Shown: positions 15,767 to 24,752, counted from the stretch's first letter. The stretch is DNA of 64,000 nucleotides from Brevibacterium sp. CBA3109 (GCF_040256645.1 NZ_CP158281.1:1798001-1862000), one strand, 5' to 3'. The notes: a model not told the origin generated them from the letters alone. Translations and numbers: made by a program.

Positions 15767-16669
15767 TCACGAGATCTGGTCGAGCACCTCGGCGATCTCG
15801 GGTTCGAGTTCGACTTCGCTGCCGACCACCTGAATCAGCTGTTCAGGGGTGCGAGCAGAGACCAATGACGACGCGATTCCCTGGTGCCTGTTGAATGCCA
15901 ACGCGATGTCCGTAGTGGTCACGCCCAGTGCTGCCGCGGCCTTGCGGACCCCTGCCAGCACCCGAGTCGATCGTTCGTCGAGGTAGGCACCGACATAGTC
16001 GGTGAGTTCACCTGCGGCGAAGCGTGAGTCCTGCGGGGTTCCGCGCCGATATTTGTCGCTCAGCACTCCCCTGCCCAGGCCGGCACCAGCGATGAGTCCC
16101 ACGCCTGCGTAGTTCGCGGCGGGAAGCAGATCGTGCTCTGCCTCCCTGTTGAGCAGGGAGTATTCGGCGATGGCGCAGGCGATCGGCACACCCGCTCCGC
16201 GCATCTCCGCGAGCTCCCAGCCAGCATGGTGGGAGACGCCGACGTACCGGATCTTGCCCACTGTCAGCAGGGTATCGATTGCCGAGGCAGTCTCCGCCCT
16301 GTCCACGTCAGCATCGAAGACATCGAGGATGAGCACGTCAATATGGGAACGTCCGGTGGCACTCAGCAGAGCATCAACCTGATCGAGAATCCGAGCCCGG
16401 CCCAGACCCACTTCGATGCGGGATGACTCACTCATGGACACGCCCACTCGGCCAACCAACACGATCTGCTCAGGAAGACTCAGCGCAGACAGCGCCTGAG
16501 CCGCGTGCACTCCCGAACTGGGAAGCTCTATGAGGTTCCCACCAGCGTCGACGTACTCGTCGACGAGACGCTGTGCGACTGTGGTGTCGACCCGGTGCCC
16601 CCACTCAAATGTGCCGAGACCCACATCGCTGACTTCAAGACCGGTGTTGCCGAGGCGTTGGTGCTTCAT
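15767..16669 (-). CDS. Degenerate aldo/keto reductase (probable pseudoenzyme)
   Basis: A 300-residue AKR-fold protein. The frame is intact, with the usual N-terminus (RLGNTGLEVSDVGLGTFEWG), the segment KIRYVGVSHHAGWELAEM and the cofactor-type SLVSARTPEQLIQV. The catalytic tetrad is lost: the Asp of the D-T-A-x-x-Y-G motif is Glu48 in NLIELPSSGVH with no tyrosine, the lysine is Arg74 in VLVGRVG, and the histidine is Asp116 in IDVLILDVFD. It cannot act by the known AKR mechanism, so a binding or regulatory role is inferred. It is divergent from uppP; TAACCT lies 8 nt before the ATG. Confidence 0.88.
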   Translation of the reverse strand: MKHQRLGNTGLEVSDVGLGTFEWGHRVDTTVAQRLVDEYVDAGGNLIELPSSGVHAAQALSALSLPEQIVLVGRVGVSMSESSRIEVGLGRARILDQVDALLSATGRSHIDVLILDVFDADVDRAETASAIDTLLTVGKIRYVGVSHHAGWELAEMRGAGVPIACAIAEYSLLNREAEHDLLPAANYAGVGLIAGAGLGRGVLSDKYRRGTPQDSRFAAGELTDYVGAYLDERSTRVLAGVRKAAAALGVTTTDIALAFNRHQGIASSLVSARTPEQLIQVVGSEVELEPEIAEVLDQIS

Positions 16670-16738
16670 GATAGTTGAGGTTACCTGATTCGGCGACTAC
16701 CGTGGTTTCGTTCCCACCCCACTTTCTCAAGGAGTCGC

Positions 16739-17572
16739 ATGTACGACTGGCTGGTCGCAGCTGTGCTTGGCATCGTTCAGGCACTGACAGAGTTTCTGCC
16801 GATCTCGTCCTCGGCGCATGTGCGCATCGTCGGTGAGTTCATGTTGCCGGGCCAGGATCCGGGCGCGTTCTTCACTGCGATCATCCAGATCGGCACCGAG
16901 GCGGCTGTCGTCGTGTACTTCTGGCGCGACATCGTCTCCATCATCTCCAAATGGTGCAAGGCGCTGGTCGGCAAACACGACCGCAAAGACCCTGAAGTTC
17001 GGCTCGGCTGGCTGATCATCGTCGGTTCGATTCCGATCGTCATCCTCGGTCTGCTGTTTCAGGACGCCATTGAGGGTGCCCTCCGCAGTCTGTGGCTCAC
17101 CGCAACGATGCTCATCGTCTTCGGCCTCATCATCGGCCTCGCAGACTGGGTGGGCAAAAAGGAACGCACCCTCGACGATATGAGCTGGGCGCAGGGCATC
17201 ATCTATGGCCTCGCCCAGGCACTGGCACTCATCCCCGGTGTCTCACGCTCTGGTGGCACGATCATGGCCGGGCGGTTCATGGGCTTCGACCGTCCTTCCG
17301 CTGCCCGCTACTCGTTCCTGCTCGCCATTCCAGCAGTCTTGGGATCGGGCTTCTACAGTGTTTTTCAGACGCTCGGCAGCACAGACATGGTCATCGGCTG
17401 GGGACCTACGATCCTGGCCACCATCATTGCCTTCGGACTCGGACTCCTCGTCATCCACTGGTTCCTCGGCTACGTGAAGACCAAGTCGTTCGCGATCTTC
17501 GTCTGGTACCGCGTGGCGTTGGGCATCGTGCTCTACATCCTGCTCGGGACGGGAGTCCTCGCAGCCACCTGA
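16739..17572 (+). CDS. uppP: Undecaprenyl-diphosphatase UppP
   Basis: A 277-residue polytopic membrane enzyme (about eight helices) that dephosphorylates undecaprenyl pyrophosphate, recycling the lipid carrier for cell-wall synthesis. Signature motifs are QALTEFLPISSSAHV near the N-terminus and LIPGVSRSGGTI in the second half, giving the glutamate, serine and arginine of the active site. ATG 16739 is preceded by AAGGAG. It gives bacitracin tolerance in many species. A histidine phosphatase follows, convergently. Confidence 0.95.
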   Translation: MYDWLVAAVLGIVQALTEFLPISSSAHVRIVGEFMLPGQDPGAFFTAIIQIGTEAAVVVYFWRDIVSIISKWCKALVGKHDRKDPEVRLGWLIIVGSIPIVILGLLFQDAIEGALRSLWLTATMLIVFGLIIGLADWVGKKERTLDDMSWAQGIIYGLAQALALIPGVSRSGGTIMAGRFMGFDRPSAARYSFLLAIPAVLGSGFYSVFQTLGSTDMVIGWGPTILATIIAFGLGLLVIHWFLGYVKTKSFAIFVWYRVALGIVLYILLGTGVLAAT

Positions 17573-17641
17573 TCGGTCCGGCCTGACCCAGCGGGTTCTC
17601 GGCGCCGGCTGGCACTCGGGCCTGGCTGCCCCGTTTGGTCG

Positions 17642-18346
17642 TCAGCGGAGCCCGCCACCACCGGGCGTGCTTCCCTCTGAGAGACCGGCTGCGGTGACCG
17701 ACATCGCTGTCAGCACTGGCTGTGGCCCCGAGAAGTCGATAACAGTGAACGAGCCCGGAGCAACGCTGATTCGCTGAAAATCATCAAGAGGCATGCCCAG
17801 CGCATCGGCAATGATCGCCTTGATGATATCTCCGTGTGAGACGAGCATCGCCCAGCGACTGGCCTTGCCCTCATGATCATCGCCGCTCCGGTTTCGCTGT
17901 TCTTCTTCGTTCCGTTCCTCTGTGCGGAGCTCGTCGACAACGGTTCTCACACGCGACACGGCACGGTCGGCTGCCTCGGCGATGGATTCCCCACCAGGGA
18001 AATGCGCTTGCGACGCGCGTTCGAGGACGGTTTTCCACAGCTCTTCACCGCCGAGTTCCTTCAGGCTGCGCCCGGTCCATTCGCCATAGTCGAGTTCGAT
18101 CAGGTCATCCACGGCTGCAACAGAATCAGCGGCAATCGTTGACGCTGCGATCAGTGCCGTCTGCTCGCATCGCAGGAGCGGCGAATGCAGCAGACGGGAA
18201 AAACGCTGCTGCGGGAGCATCCGAAGGGTGTTGCGAAGGGCACTGACACCCTGATCGGTCAGCGACACGCCGGGAGCGCGTCCGGCGAGGATTCCTGCCG
18301 TATTCGCGCTGGAGACGCCGTGCCGAAGGAGAACGATGACGGGCAT
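17642..18346 (-). CDS. Histidine phosphatase family protein (MSMEG_4193-like)
   Basis: A 234-residue protein of the phosphoglycerate-mutase-like clan. It has the phospho-histidine motif VLLRHGVSSAN, the second histidine in MLVSHGDIIKAI, and the conserved LDYGEWTGRSL. An inserted acidic/arginine-rich loop (ELRTEERNEEEQRNRSGDD) is unusual. It belongs to the mshC/DUF3090/SCO1664 neighbourhood; substrate unknown. The ATG at 18346 follows TAGTGT by 7 nt on the minus strand, so it is probably leaderless and divergent from the DUF5703 gene. Confidence 0.9.
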   Translation of the reverse strand: MPVIVLLRHGVSSANTAGILAGRAPGVSLTDQGVSALRNTLRMLPQQRFSRLLHSPLLRCEQTALIAASTIAADSVAAVDDLIELDYGEWTGRSLKELGGEELWKTVLERASQAHFPGGESIAEAADRAVSRVRTVVDELRTEERNEEEQRNRSGDDHEGKASRWAMLVSHGDIIKAIIADALGMPLDDFQRISVAPGSFTVIDFSGPQPVLTAMSVTAAGLSEGSTPGGGGLR

Positions 18347-18383
18347 GCAATCAACACTAGCCCAGATCGTTTACAGTGAGCCT

Positions 18384-18587
18384 ATGAAACGTCAGCGTCC
18401 CAGCATGACCTATGAGTTCCGCAAGGTCTCGTTCTCCAGAGAAACACCACGATCTGTCAGTCTGCAGGAACTCAATGATGAGGCGGAGTACGGCAAATGG
18501 GAGCTGGCCCGGACCCGGATCTCTGTGGGAGGCACCAAGACCGTGTGGCTGCGCCGCAAGATCATGCCTCTGACGTCAAGCAGATGA
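18384..18587 (+). CDS. DUF5703 family small protein
   Basis: A 67-residue basic protein (MKRQRPSMTYEFRKVSFSR…) matching the small actinobacterial DUF5703 family of unknown function. ATG 18384 is chosen rather than the in-frame upstream ATG because TACAGT (18372–18377) lies exactly 6 nt before it and the conserved MxYEFRxV block starts close to it. The upstream extension would overlap the divergent phosphatase promoter. The transporter gene follows after 11 nt. Confidence 0.8.
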   Translation: MKRQRPSMTYEFRKVSFSRETPRSVSLQELNDEAEYGKWELARTRISVGGTKTVWLRRKIMPLTSSR

Positions 18588-18598
18588 CTTCGAACTAA

Positions 18599-19576
18599 GT
18601 GAAATCCCCCGCCCCACTCCTCCCTGTCCTCGTCGCCGGCCTCGTCACCATCGTGGCCGGCGGTGCCATGTCGCTCCAAGGACGCGCCAACGGCCTGCTC
18701 GGTCCGATCCTGGGCCACTCTGTCTTCGCCGCGCTCGTCTCGTTCATAATCGGACTCACCCTCGCGGGCACGACACTGCTGTGCTCCCCCCGCTCTCGGA
18801 CCGGTGCTCTGAATCTGATCCGGCTGGTCCGCACCCACGCGATGCCCTGGTGGATGATGCTCGGTGGTCTCAGCGGTGGCCTCGTCGTCATCGCTCAGGC
18901 CTCGACCGTACCGATCATGGGCGTCGCGATGTTCACCATGGCGTTCGTCTCCGGCCAGGTGACCGGTGGTCTCGTCGTCGACTCCACACGCCTGCCACCG
19001 GGCGGGAAGCAACGTCTGACATTCTTTCGGGCCTTCGGCGTCCTCATCGTCATTGCAGCCCTGATCTACGGGGCCTCGGAGAGACTCACCATGGGAGTCC
19101 CGCTCTGGGCCCTGCTGCTGCCCTTCGTCTCGGGTGCGCTGACCTCGGTCCAACAGGCATTCAACGGACGGATCAAAGCCGCCACAGGCTCGGTCATCGT
19201 CGCCACCACCGTGAACTTCGCCGTCGGTTTCCTCGCCCTGCTCGTGGCTGCCGGGGTCATCATGTTCTCCGGAGTGACCTGGGCCGGCTTCCCGACGGAA
19301 CCCACTCAGTGGTGGATGCTGCTGGGCGGGGCCTTCGGGGTGACCTTCATCGGTCTGACCGCGCTGACCGTGGCGAAGCTCGGCGTGCTGCTGCTCAGCC
19401 TGTTCTCTCTGTTCGGAAATCTCGTCGGTGCACTCCTGCTCGATCTCCTGCTGCCCACGCCCGGTTCCCTGGTGAGCACCACGACGGTCATCAGCGCCGC
19501 CATGGTGCTCCTCGGAATCGCGATGACGATTATGCCTTCATCAGGAAATCGCCCAGGACCCTCGCCCCGAACTTGA
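18599..19576 (+). CDS. DMT-superfamily transporter, YdcZ/DUF606 type
   Basis: A 325-residue membrane protein with ten predicted helices in two repeated halves; both halves contain an LQGRANGLLG / VQQAFNGRIKAATG motif followed by a VNFAVGFL-type helix, typical of the DUF606 (YdcZ) duplication. The substrate is unknown. GTG 18599 is taken as the start. The last 47 bp overlap the convergent M20 peptidase gene. Confidence 0.85.
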   Translation: MKSPAPLLPVLVAGLVTIVAGGAMSLQGRANGLLGPILGHSVFAALVSFIIGLTLAGTTLLCSPRSRTGALNLIRLVRTHAMPWWMMLGGLSGGLVVIAQASTVPIMGVAMFTMAFVSGQVTGGLVVDSTRLPPGGKQRLTFFRAFGVLIVIAALIYGASERLTMGVPLWALLLPFVSGALTSVQQAFNGRIKAATGSVIVATTVNFAVGFLALLVAAGVIMFSGVTWAGFPTEPTQWWMLLGGAFGVTFIGLTALTVAKLGVLLLSLFSLFGNLVGALLLDLLLPTPGSLVSTTTVISAAMVLLGIAMTIMPSSGNRPGPSPRT

Positions 19577-20837
19577 GCGCGGAGATCGGCACTCGTTCGT
19601 CGACGCCGTGGAACATCGCAGGGAAGTCGAGGTCCCCCGTCAGCTGCAGCGGCGCGAATCCGTAGCCGGTGATGCCCAGCTCGGCCATGGACTTGTTGTC
19701 TGTGCCGCCCGACAACGTGTACGGCAGCACCTTCGCTGTGGGATCGTCATCGAGCAGACTTGTGCACATCTGCGCGACGAGTGGCGTGTCGAAGGGCGCT
19801 TCCAAAGCGTCTCCTTCGTCGTTGGCCTCGATGTCGATGCCCTCACCCGCGAGTTCCTTGATTTTGAGCATCACGTCCTCGTGCTGACCTGGAAGGGTAC
19901 GGCAGTCGACGAATGCCGTGGCCGTGCCCGGGATGACGTTGTGCTTGTAGCCGGCGTTGAGGAATGACGGGTTCGAGGTGTTCTGCAGGGTCGGTGCTAC
20001 AAACTTCTCAACCGAGCCGAGTTCGGCCAGGAGGTCCCCGATCGTATCGGCCCGGAATTCGATACCGGTGATCTCCGCAACTCCTTCAAGGAGCTGTCGG
20101 GTCGCGACCGGGATCTCCTGCGGCCATGGATATTCGCCGATGCGGGCGATGGCGGCGGCGAGCCGGGTGACAGGGTTGTCGTCGTTGCGCTGGGAGCCGT
20201 GTCCCGCCGTGCCGTGGGCGATGAGGTTGAGCCAGGCAAGGCCCTTCTCTGCCGTCTGGACGAGGTACACGCGCTGACCGCGGACGTCGACGGAATACCC
20301 GCCGACCTCGGAGATCGCCTCCGTGGCTCCGGAGAAGAGCTCCGGGTGGTTGCGGACCACGTAGCGGGCGCCGTAGGTGCCGCCGGCTTCCTCATCGGCG
20401 AAGAAGGCGATGATGAGGTCTCGACGTGGGCGCAGACCCTGGCGGAGCATGTCGCGCACGGCGGCGATGATCATCGCGTCCATGTCCTTCATATCGACGG
20501 CTCCACGGCCCCAGAGCATCTCGTCCTTGATGACACCAGCGAAGGGGTCGACGCTCCAGTCCTCGGCTGCCGCCGGAACCACATCGGTGTGGCCGTGAAC
20601 GACGAGCGCGTCTGCCTCGGGATCAGTTCCTTTGATCCGGGCGACCAGGGAGGCACGGCCGGGTTCGGATTCGATGATCGTGGACGTCAGTCCCACCTCA
20701 TCGAACCAGCCGGCAATGAGATCCGCAGCCGGCCGTTCGGGGTTGACCTTGTTGCCTCCCCAGTTCTGTGTGTCGATGCGAATGAGCTGCTGGCACAGTG
20801 AAGTGACCTCGGCCTCGGCGGCGCTGAAATCGTACAC
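19530..20837 (-). CDS. M20/M25/M40 family metallopeptidase
   Basis: A 435-residue di-zinc peptidase. Metal ligands are seen in LVVHGHTDVVPA (His), GRGAVDMKDMD (Asp) and FFADEEAGGTYG (Glu-Glu, the second also general base), with TAGHGSQRNDDNP in the dimerisation domain and YTLSGGTDNKSM near the end. GTG 20837 is preferred because GGGAGA lies 5 nt upstream and the protein then starts VYDFSAAEAEV. The longer frame to 20987 runs into the tRNA terminator and is rejected. It probably hydrolyses dipeptides or acylated amino acids; substrate not predictable. Confidence 0.9.
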   Translation of the reverse strand: MYDFSAAEAEVTSLCQQLIRIDTQNWGGNKVNPERPAADLIAGWFDEVGLTSTIIESEPGRASLVARIKGTDPEADALVVHGHTDVVPAAAEDWSVDPFAGVIKDEMLWGRGAVDMKDMDAMIIAAVRDMLRQGLRPRRDLIIAFFADEEAGGTYGARYVVRNHPELFSGATEAISEVGGYSVDVRGQRVYLVQTAEKGLAWLNLIAHGTAGHGSQRNDDNPVTRLAAAIARIGEYPWPQEIPVATRQLLEGVAEITGIEFRADTIGDLLAELGSVEKFVAPTLQNTSNPSFLNAGYKHNVIPGTATAFVDCRTLPGQHEDVMLKIKELAGEGIDIEANDEGDALEAPFDTPLVAQMCTSLLDDDPTAKVLPYTLSGGTDNKSMAELGITGYGFAPLQLTGDLDFPAMFHGVDERVPISALKFGARVLGDFLMKA

Positions 20838-20955
20838 GGAGTCTCCCGTCGGAAAGGTGAGAAGAGTTGACGTGATCCACGTTATATCAACTGCGCCAGC
20901 GCGATCCATGGTGTCCACCGATCGTGCTGGCCGCCGACAATGCAGAAGTGAATGA

Positions 20956-20990
20956 GAAATGGCCTCCGGATCAGATCCGGAGGCCATTTC
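20956..20990 (-). terminator. Strong hairpin downstream of tRNA-Leu
   Basis: Two 17-nt arms (20956–20972 and 20974–20990) are perfectly complementary with a single central base, so a 15-bp stem with a 5-nt loop can form. It begins 9 nt after the tRNA 3' end on the minus strand and lies upstream of the M20 gene, so it fits as the tRNA terminator. Confidence 0.75.
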
Positions 20991-20998
20991 CTCTGTTG

Positions 20999-21086
20999 TG
21001 CGCGAAGGGGGACTTGAACCCCCACGCCCGATAAGTTGGGCACTAGCACCTCAAGCTAGCGCGTCTACCAATTCCGCCACTCGCGC
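20999..21086 (-). tRNA. tRNA-Leu (anticodon GAG)
   Basis: An 88-nt class II tRNA. The acceptor stem pairs GCGCGAG (21086–21080) with TTCGCGC (discriminator A at 20999). The anticodon stem CTAGC/GCTAG encloses the loop TTGAGGT, giving anticodon GAG for CUC/CUU codons. A long variable arm and the T arm with GGTTCAAGTCC are present. CCA is not encoded. A terminator hairpin follows. Confidence 0.95.
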
Positions 21087-21119
21087 TGGCAACAGAGATA
21101 ACTTTACACGCGACATTCG

Positions 21120-21157
21120 GCCGTGCAAAATCAGATTGGCCGATTGTGATGCACGGC
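21120..21157 (-). terminator. Possible terminator after the maoC–fabG–thiolase operon
   Basis: Arms GCCGTGCA (21120–21127) and TGCACGGC (21150–21157) enclose a loop that can pair further through AATC/GATT. The hairpin lies 45 bp past the maoC stop and before the tRNA gene. Confidence 0.5.
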
Positions 21158-21201
21158 ACTCAACGGCTTCTCTGAAGCTCCTCGCCGCCCACTGCACAGG
21201 C

Positions 21202-22059
21202 TCATTCGGCGAGGTCTGAGACCGTGGAGAGGATGTGCGGTTTGCCGGACTTGAGATCGAAGAGGGCGAACTTCGCGGTCTCGTGCCGATGCCCATCGGT
21301 GATGGCGAAGCCAACGGTCGAGGGCAGCAGCACAGGTTTCGCGAACGACACATCCCACCGATACGACTCCAGCCTCGTATCGACCGCGGACAGGGCGCGG
21401 GAGGCACCGTACATTCCGTGGGCGATGAGGCGCGGGAAGCCGAAGCCCTTCGCTGCCAACCCGTTGAGGTGGATCGGGTTGTAGTCACCCGAGGCGTGGG
21501 CATAGCGCTGGCCGATGATCGGGTCGAGTCGCCACAGTGCGCTCGGGGTGGGAGCCGTGAACTCCTCCCGCGGCGCCTGTGGTTTCGATTCCGCATTGGG
21601 CAGCTTTTTGCCCTTGGCCAGATAAGTCGTGGTCTCCCGCATACACAGAGCACCCTCAACCTTCGCCTCAACGATGACCTCGATCGTGGTTCCTGCTGAA
21701 TGCTGGTAGGGACCGGCCAGCTCCACCTGGAAGTCGACACTGTCACCGACATGCACGGCACGGAGGCTGTCGATCCTGTTGTGGATGTGGACCATGCCCA
21801 TCATCGGCAGTGGCACCTCGGGATCGCTGAGCAGCTGCATGCTCAGTGGGAATGCGAGGACGTGGAGGTAGCCCGGGTGGACGATATTTCCCAGCCCGGC
21901 CCCGATGACAGTGGTGAAACCGGCGTAGGCATCGGCCTCGATCGGCATGCTGCGATCCAAGGCGCGATCAGGCAGGTCCGGGCTCGTGCGTGTGCCCAGC
22001 GGCAGTGCCTTGAGCACGGCCTTCGCATAGAGGGGCAGCATCGATTCCTTCGCCATCAT
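21202..22059 (-). CDS. MaoC-family enoyl-CoA hydratase (HtdX-like)
   Basis: A 285-residue double hot-dog protein. The C-terminal half has the hydratase motif YAHASGDYNPIHLN (catalytic Asp and His), while the N-terminal half is the inactive partner domain. It corresponds in position and type to mycobacterial HtdX, which hydrates trans-2-enoyl thioesters to the R-3-hydroxy form. ATG 22059 is chosen because it overlaps the fabG stop (ATGA) with GGTGGG upstream. In the operon it would be step two of fatty acid degradation, or of elongation run in reverse. Confidence 0.9.
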   Translation of the reverse strand: MMAKESMLPLYAKAVLKALPLGTRTSPDLPDRALDRSMPIEADAYAGFTTVIGAGLGNIVHPGYLHVLAFPLSMQLLSDPEVPLPMMGMVHIHNRIDSLRAVHVGDSVDFQVELAGPYQHSAGTTIEVIVEAKVEGALCMRETTTYLAKGKKLPNAESKPQAPREEFTAPTPSALWRLDPIIGQRYAHASGDYNPIHLNGLAAKGFGFPRLIAHGMYGASRALSAVDTRLESYRWDVSFAKPVLLPSTVGFAITDGHRHETAKFALFDLKSGKPHILSTVSDLAE

Positions 22060-23408
22060 GCACCCACCATGTTCTGACCGCACACTCGCAGCGTCGATCC
22101 GTTGATCCCACGGGCCCCCGCCGAGGCGAGGAAACCGATGGCTTCGGCCACGTCGACTGGCTGTCCTCCCTGCTGAAGGCTGGAGAGTCTGCGTGCAACC
22201 TGCCTGGTCAATGCCGGCATCTTGGCTGTCATGTCGGTTTCGATGAAACCGGGAGCCACCGCATTGATCGATCCTCCGCGCTTGCCGAAGTCCGGCGCCG
22301 AGGCGGCGGTGAGTCCGATGACCCCGGCCTTCGAGGTTGCGTAGTTCGTCTGCCCGCGGTTGCCCGCGATGCCCGAGGTCGAGGCCAGTGACACGACCTG
22401 TGCGCCCTCGGCGAATAGATCCTCGGCCTTCAGATGGGCGTTGATTCGGGCCTGGGAGGCGATGTTGACGGCAATGACGGAATCCCAGCGGGAGGCATCC
22501 ATATTCGCCAGCATCTTGTCTCGGGTGATTCCGGCATTGTGGATGAGGATGTCGACCGGACCTCCGACCGCCTCGGCGATCTTCTCCGCCGCGGTCTCTG
22601 TGGTGATGTCGAGTTGGAGGGATCTGCCTCCGACCTCATTCATCACCTCTGCCAGAGCCTGTCCGGCCTGCGGCATATCGACGCCGATGAGGTGGGCACC
22701 ATCACGGGCCAGGTTGCGCGCAATCGCGGCACCGATCCCGCGAGCGGCACCGGTGACGACAGCGGTTCGTCCTGCCAACGGGCCGGATTCGCCGGTCGAC
22801 AGGAACTCCTGCAACCCGATCGGGGTGCCGGCCTGAGTCGAGACGGTGATGAACTGACCCGAGACATAGGCAGATTTGCCTGAGAGCAGGAACCACAGCG
22901 CAGTGGACACAGAGGGGGCCTGCACGTCGACGCCGTCGAGGAGGATCCCGTTGGCGGTCGCCCCACTGCGCATCTCATGAGCCATGGAACGTGTCAGACC
23001 GGTGATCCCCTGAGTCGCGGCGGCGAGTTCGGGGCTCTGCTGCGTCGGGTTCGGGGCTGCGGAAACTGTGATGACGCGTCCGCAGCGGACAAGCGATCGC
23101 AGCGCTGTTCCGATCTCGAGCACCGTCTCTGACAGGTCACCGGGCGCGGTGGCTGCGTCGAAGACGGCGATGATGGCCCGCAGCGACTCCCCCGAGCTGG
23201 CATGGCGTCGAACCTCGAGACCGTTGTCCAACAGCAGGTCGGCCAGCTTCTGCGCCTCAGGTCCGGAGCCGAGAACGAGGACAGGTTTCTGACGAAAGTC
23301 CGCCGGGGTCGAACCGAAGCGGTGGAGTTCGACTGGCTGCGGCAGGCCCAGTGTCTTCGCGACCTGCTTCAGTGGGCCGTTGACCAAGCCCAGGTAGGTG
23401 TCTTTCAT
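22056..23408 (-). CDS. High-molecular-weight 3-oxoacyl-thioester reductase FabG4
   Basis: A 450-residue two-domain short-chain dehydrogenase. The N-terminal half is a flavodoxin-like degenerate Rossmann domain (PVLVLGSGPEAQKLADLLLD). The C-terminal half is a complete SDR domain with VTGAARGIGAAIA, HNAGITRDKMLANM and the active-site YATSKAG. This architecture is that of mycobacterial FabG4 (Rv0242c), which uses NADH and long-chain substrates. Both ends overlap neighbours by 4 nt (ATGA), so thiolase, FabG4 and MaoC form one coupled operon. It interconverts 3-hydroxyacyl- and 3-oxoacyl-CoA. Confidence 0.92.
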   Translation of the reverse strand: MKDTYLGLVNGPLKQVAKTLGLPQPVELHRFGSTPADFRQKPVLVLGSGPEAQKLADLLLDNGLEVRRHASSGESLRAIIAVFDAATAPGDLSETVLEIGTALRSLVRCGRVITVSAAPNPTQQSPELAAATQGITGLTRSMAHEMRSGATANGILLDGVDVQAPSVSTALWFLLSGKSAYVSGQFITVSTQAGTPIGLQEFLSTGESGPLAGRTAVVTGAARGIGAAIARNLARDGAHLIGVDMPQAGQALAEVMNEVGGRSLQLDITTETAAEKIAEAVGGPVDILIHNAGITRDKMLANMDASRWDSVIAVNIASQARINAHLKAEDLFAEGAQVVSLASTSGIAGNRGQTNYATSKAGVIGLTAASAPDFGKRGGSINAVAPGFIETDMTAKMPALTRQVARRLSSLQQGGQPVDVAEAIGFLASAGARGINGSTLRVCGQNMVGA

Positions 23409-24694
23409 GCTGCCTCCACAATCGCGGTGAGTCCCTGGCCGCCTGCTGCGCAGATCGAGACCAGCGATCTCTTCTTTCCGGTGAGCTTGAGGTACTTAGC
23501 GGTGGAGGCGATGATGCGCCCACCGGTCGCCGCGAACGGGTGTCCGGCGGCGAGACTTGATCCGAGCGGATTGAGCTTGGTCCGATCAATGGAACCCAGT
23601 GCTCCGTCGAGGCCGACCTTGTCACGGCAGAACTTCTCAGACTCCCATGCCGCCAGGTGGCTGAGCACGGTCGAGGCGAATGCCTCGTGGATCTCGAAGA
23701 CGTCGAAGTCCTCAAACGTCAGTCCGTTGCGAGCCAGCAGGCGCGGGACCGCGTAGGCCGGGGCCATGAGCAGACCCTCGGCTCCGTCGACGAAGTCGAC
23801 CGCTCCGGCTTCGGCGTCGACGAGGCGGGCCAGAGGGGTGAAGCCGTGCTCGTTGGCCCAGTCCTCACTGCCGAGGAGGACAGAGGATGCTCCGTCTGTC
23901 AGCGGTGTCGAGTTGCCGGCAGTCATCGTCGCCGGCGAGCTCAGCTTCTTGCCGAACACGGGTGAGAGCTTAGCCAGAGATTCAGCGGACGAGTCCGCGC
24001 GCATGTTGGTGTCGCGGCTGACGCCGAGGTACGGCGTCGATAGATCATCGAAGAAGCCCTCATCCCAGGCGCGGGCGAGGTTGTGGTGGGAGGCCAGAGC
24101 CAGTTCGTCCTGAGCCTCACGGGTGATCTGCCACTGGGCAGTGGTGATCGCCTGATGCTCGCCCATGCTCATGCCTGTGCGTGGCTCAGCCGTCGACGGC
24201 GCCTGGGGAGCCAGATAGGCCGGTCGGATCTGCGCGGCGATCTTCGCCCGCTGGGTGAGGGTCTTTGCCCGTGAGAGTTCGAGCAGGATCTCACGCATCG
24301 AATCATTGACGACGATGGGGGCATCCGACGCGGAGTCGACGCCCGAAGCGATGCCCGACTCGAGTTGGCCGGCGTTGATCTTGTTGTTGAGGCTGACCAC
24401 GGTCTCAAGACCGGTGGCACAGGCCTGCCCGACGTCAAACGCCGGTGTTGTCGGCGACAGGGCGGAACCGAGGACCGCCTCGCGAGTGAGGTTGAAGTCC
24501 TTCGAGTGCTTGAGGACGGCACCACCGGCAACTTCACCGATGCTCTCACCTGCCAGGCCGAAGCGAGCCACGAGTCCGTCGAGGGCGCTCGTGAGCATAT
24601 CGAGATTGCTCGCTTTGGCGTATTGCTTGTTCGAGCGAGCGAACGGAATGCGGTTACCGCCAAGAATGACGGCACGCTGAGTGGGAGTGGACAT
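23405..24694 (-). CDS. Acetyl-CoA C-acyltransferase (thiolase, FadA2-like)
   Basis: A 429-residue thiolase. The acylated cysteine is in DVGQACATGLETV, the histidine in AAGHPFAATGGR and the second cysteine in SICAAGGQG. It matches mycobacterial FadA2, which sits in the same gene order. ATG 24694 is used: GGAGGT lies 4 nt upstream, whereas the earlier GTG overlaps that ribosome site. It splits 3-oxoacyl-CoA to acetyl-CoA and a shortened acyl-CoA. A divergent tetR gene is 58 bp away and probably controls it. Confidence 0.92.
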   Translation of the reverse strand: MSTPTQRAVILGGNRIPFARSNKQYAKASNLDMLTSALDGLVARFGLAGESIGEVAGGAVLKHSKDFNLTREAVLGSALSPTTPAFDVGQACATGLETVVSLNNKINAGQLESGIASGVDSASDAPIVVNDSMREILLELSRAKTLTQRAKIAAQIRPAYLAPQAPSTAEPRTGMSMGEHQAITTAQWQITREAQDELALASHHNLARAWDEGFFDDLSTPYLGVSRDTNMRADSSAESLAKLSPVFGKKLSSPATMTAGNSTPLTDGASSVLLGSEDWANEHGFTPLARLVDAEAGAVDFVDGAEGLLMAPAYAVPRLLARNGLTFEDFDVFEIHEAFASTVLSHLAAWESEKFCRDKVGLDGALGSIDRTKLNPLGSSLAAGHPFAATGGRIIASTAKYLKLTGKKRSLVSICAAGGQGLTAIVEAA

Positions 24695-24718
24695 TTGCAC
24701 CTCCGGTATATGGATTTA

Positions 24719-24733
24719 ACTGTTACCGACAGT
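24719..24733. promoter_or_regulatory. Candidate TetR operator between thiolase and tetR genes
   Basis: The 15-mer ACTGTTACCGACAGT has perfect 5-bp inverted arms (ACTGT/ACAGT), and TACCG recurs at 24740–24744 over the tetR –10. It lies in the 58-bp divergent gap where a TetR autorepressor would bind. Confidence 0.5.
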
Positions 24734-24752
24734 ACCTGATACCGTCTGTCAC

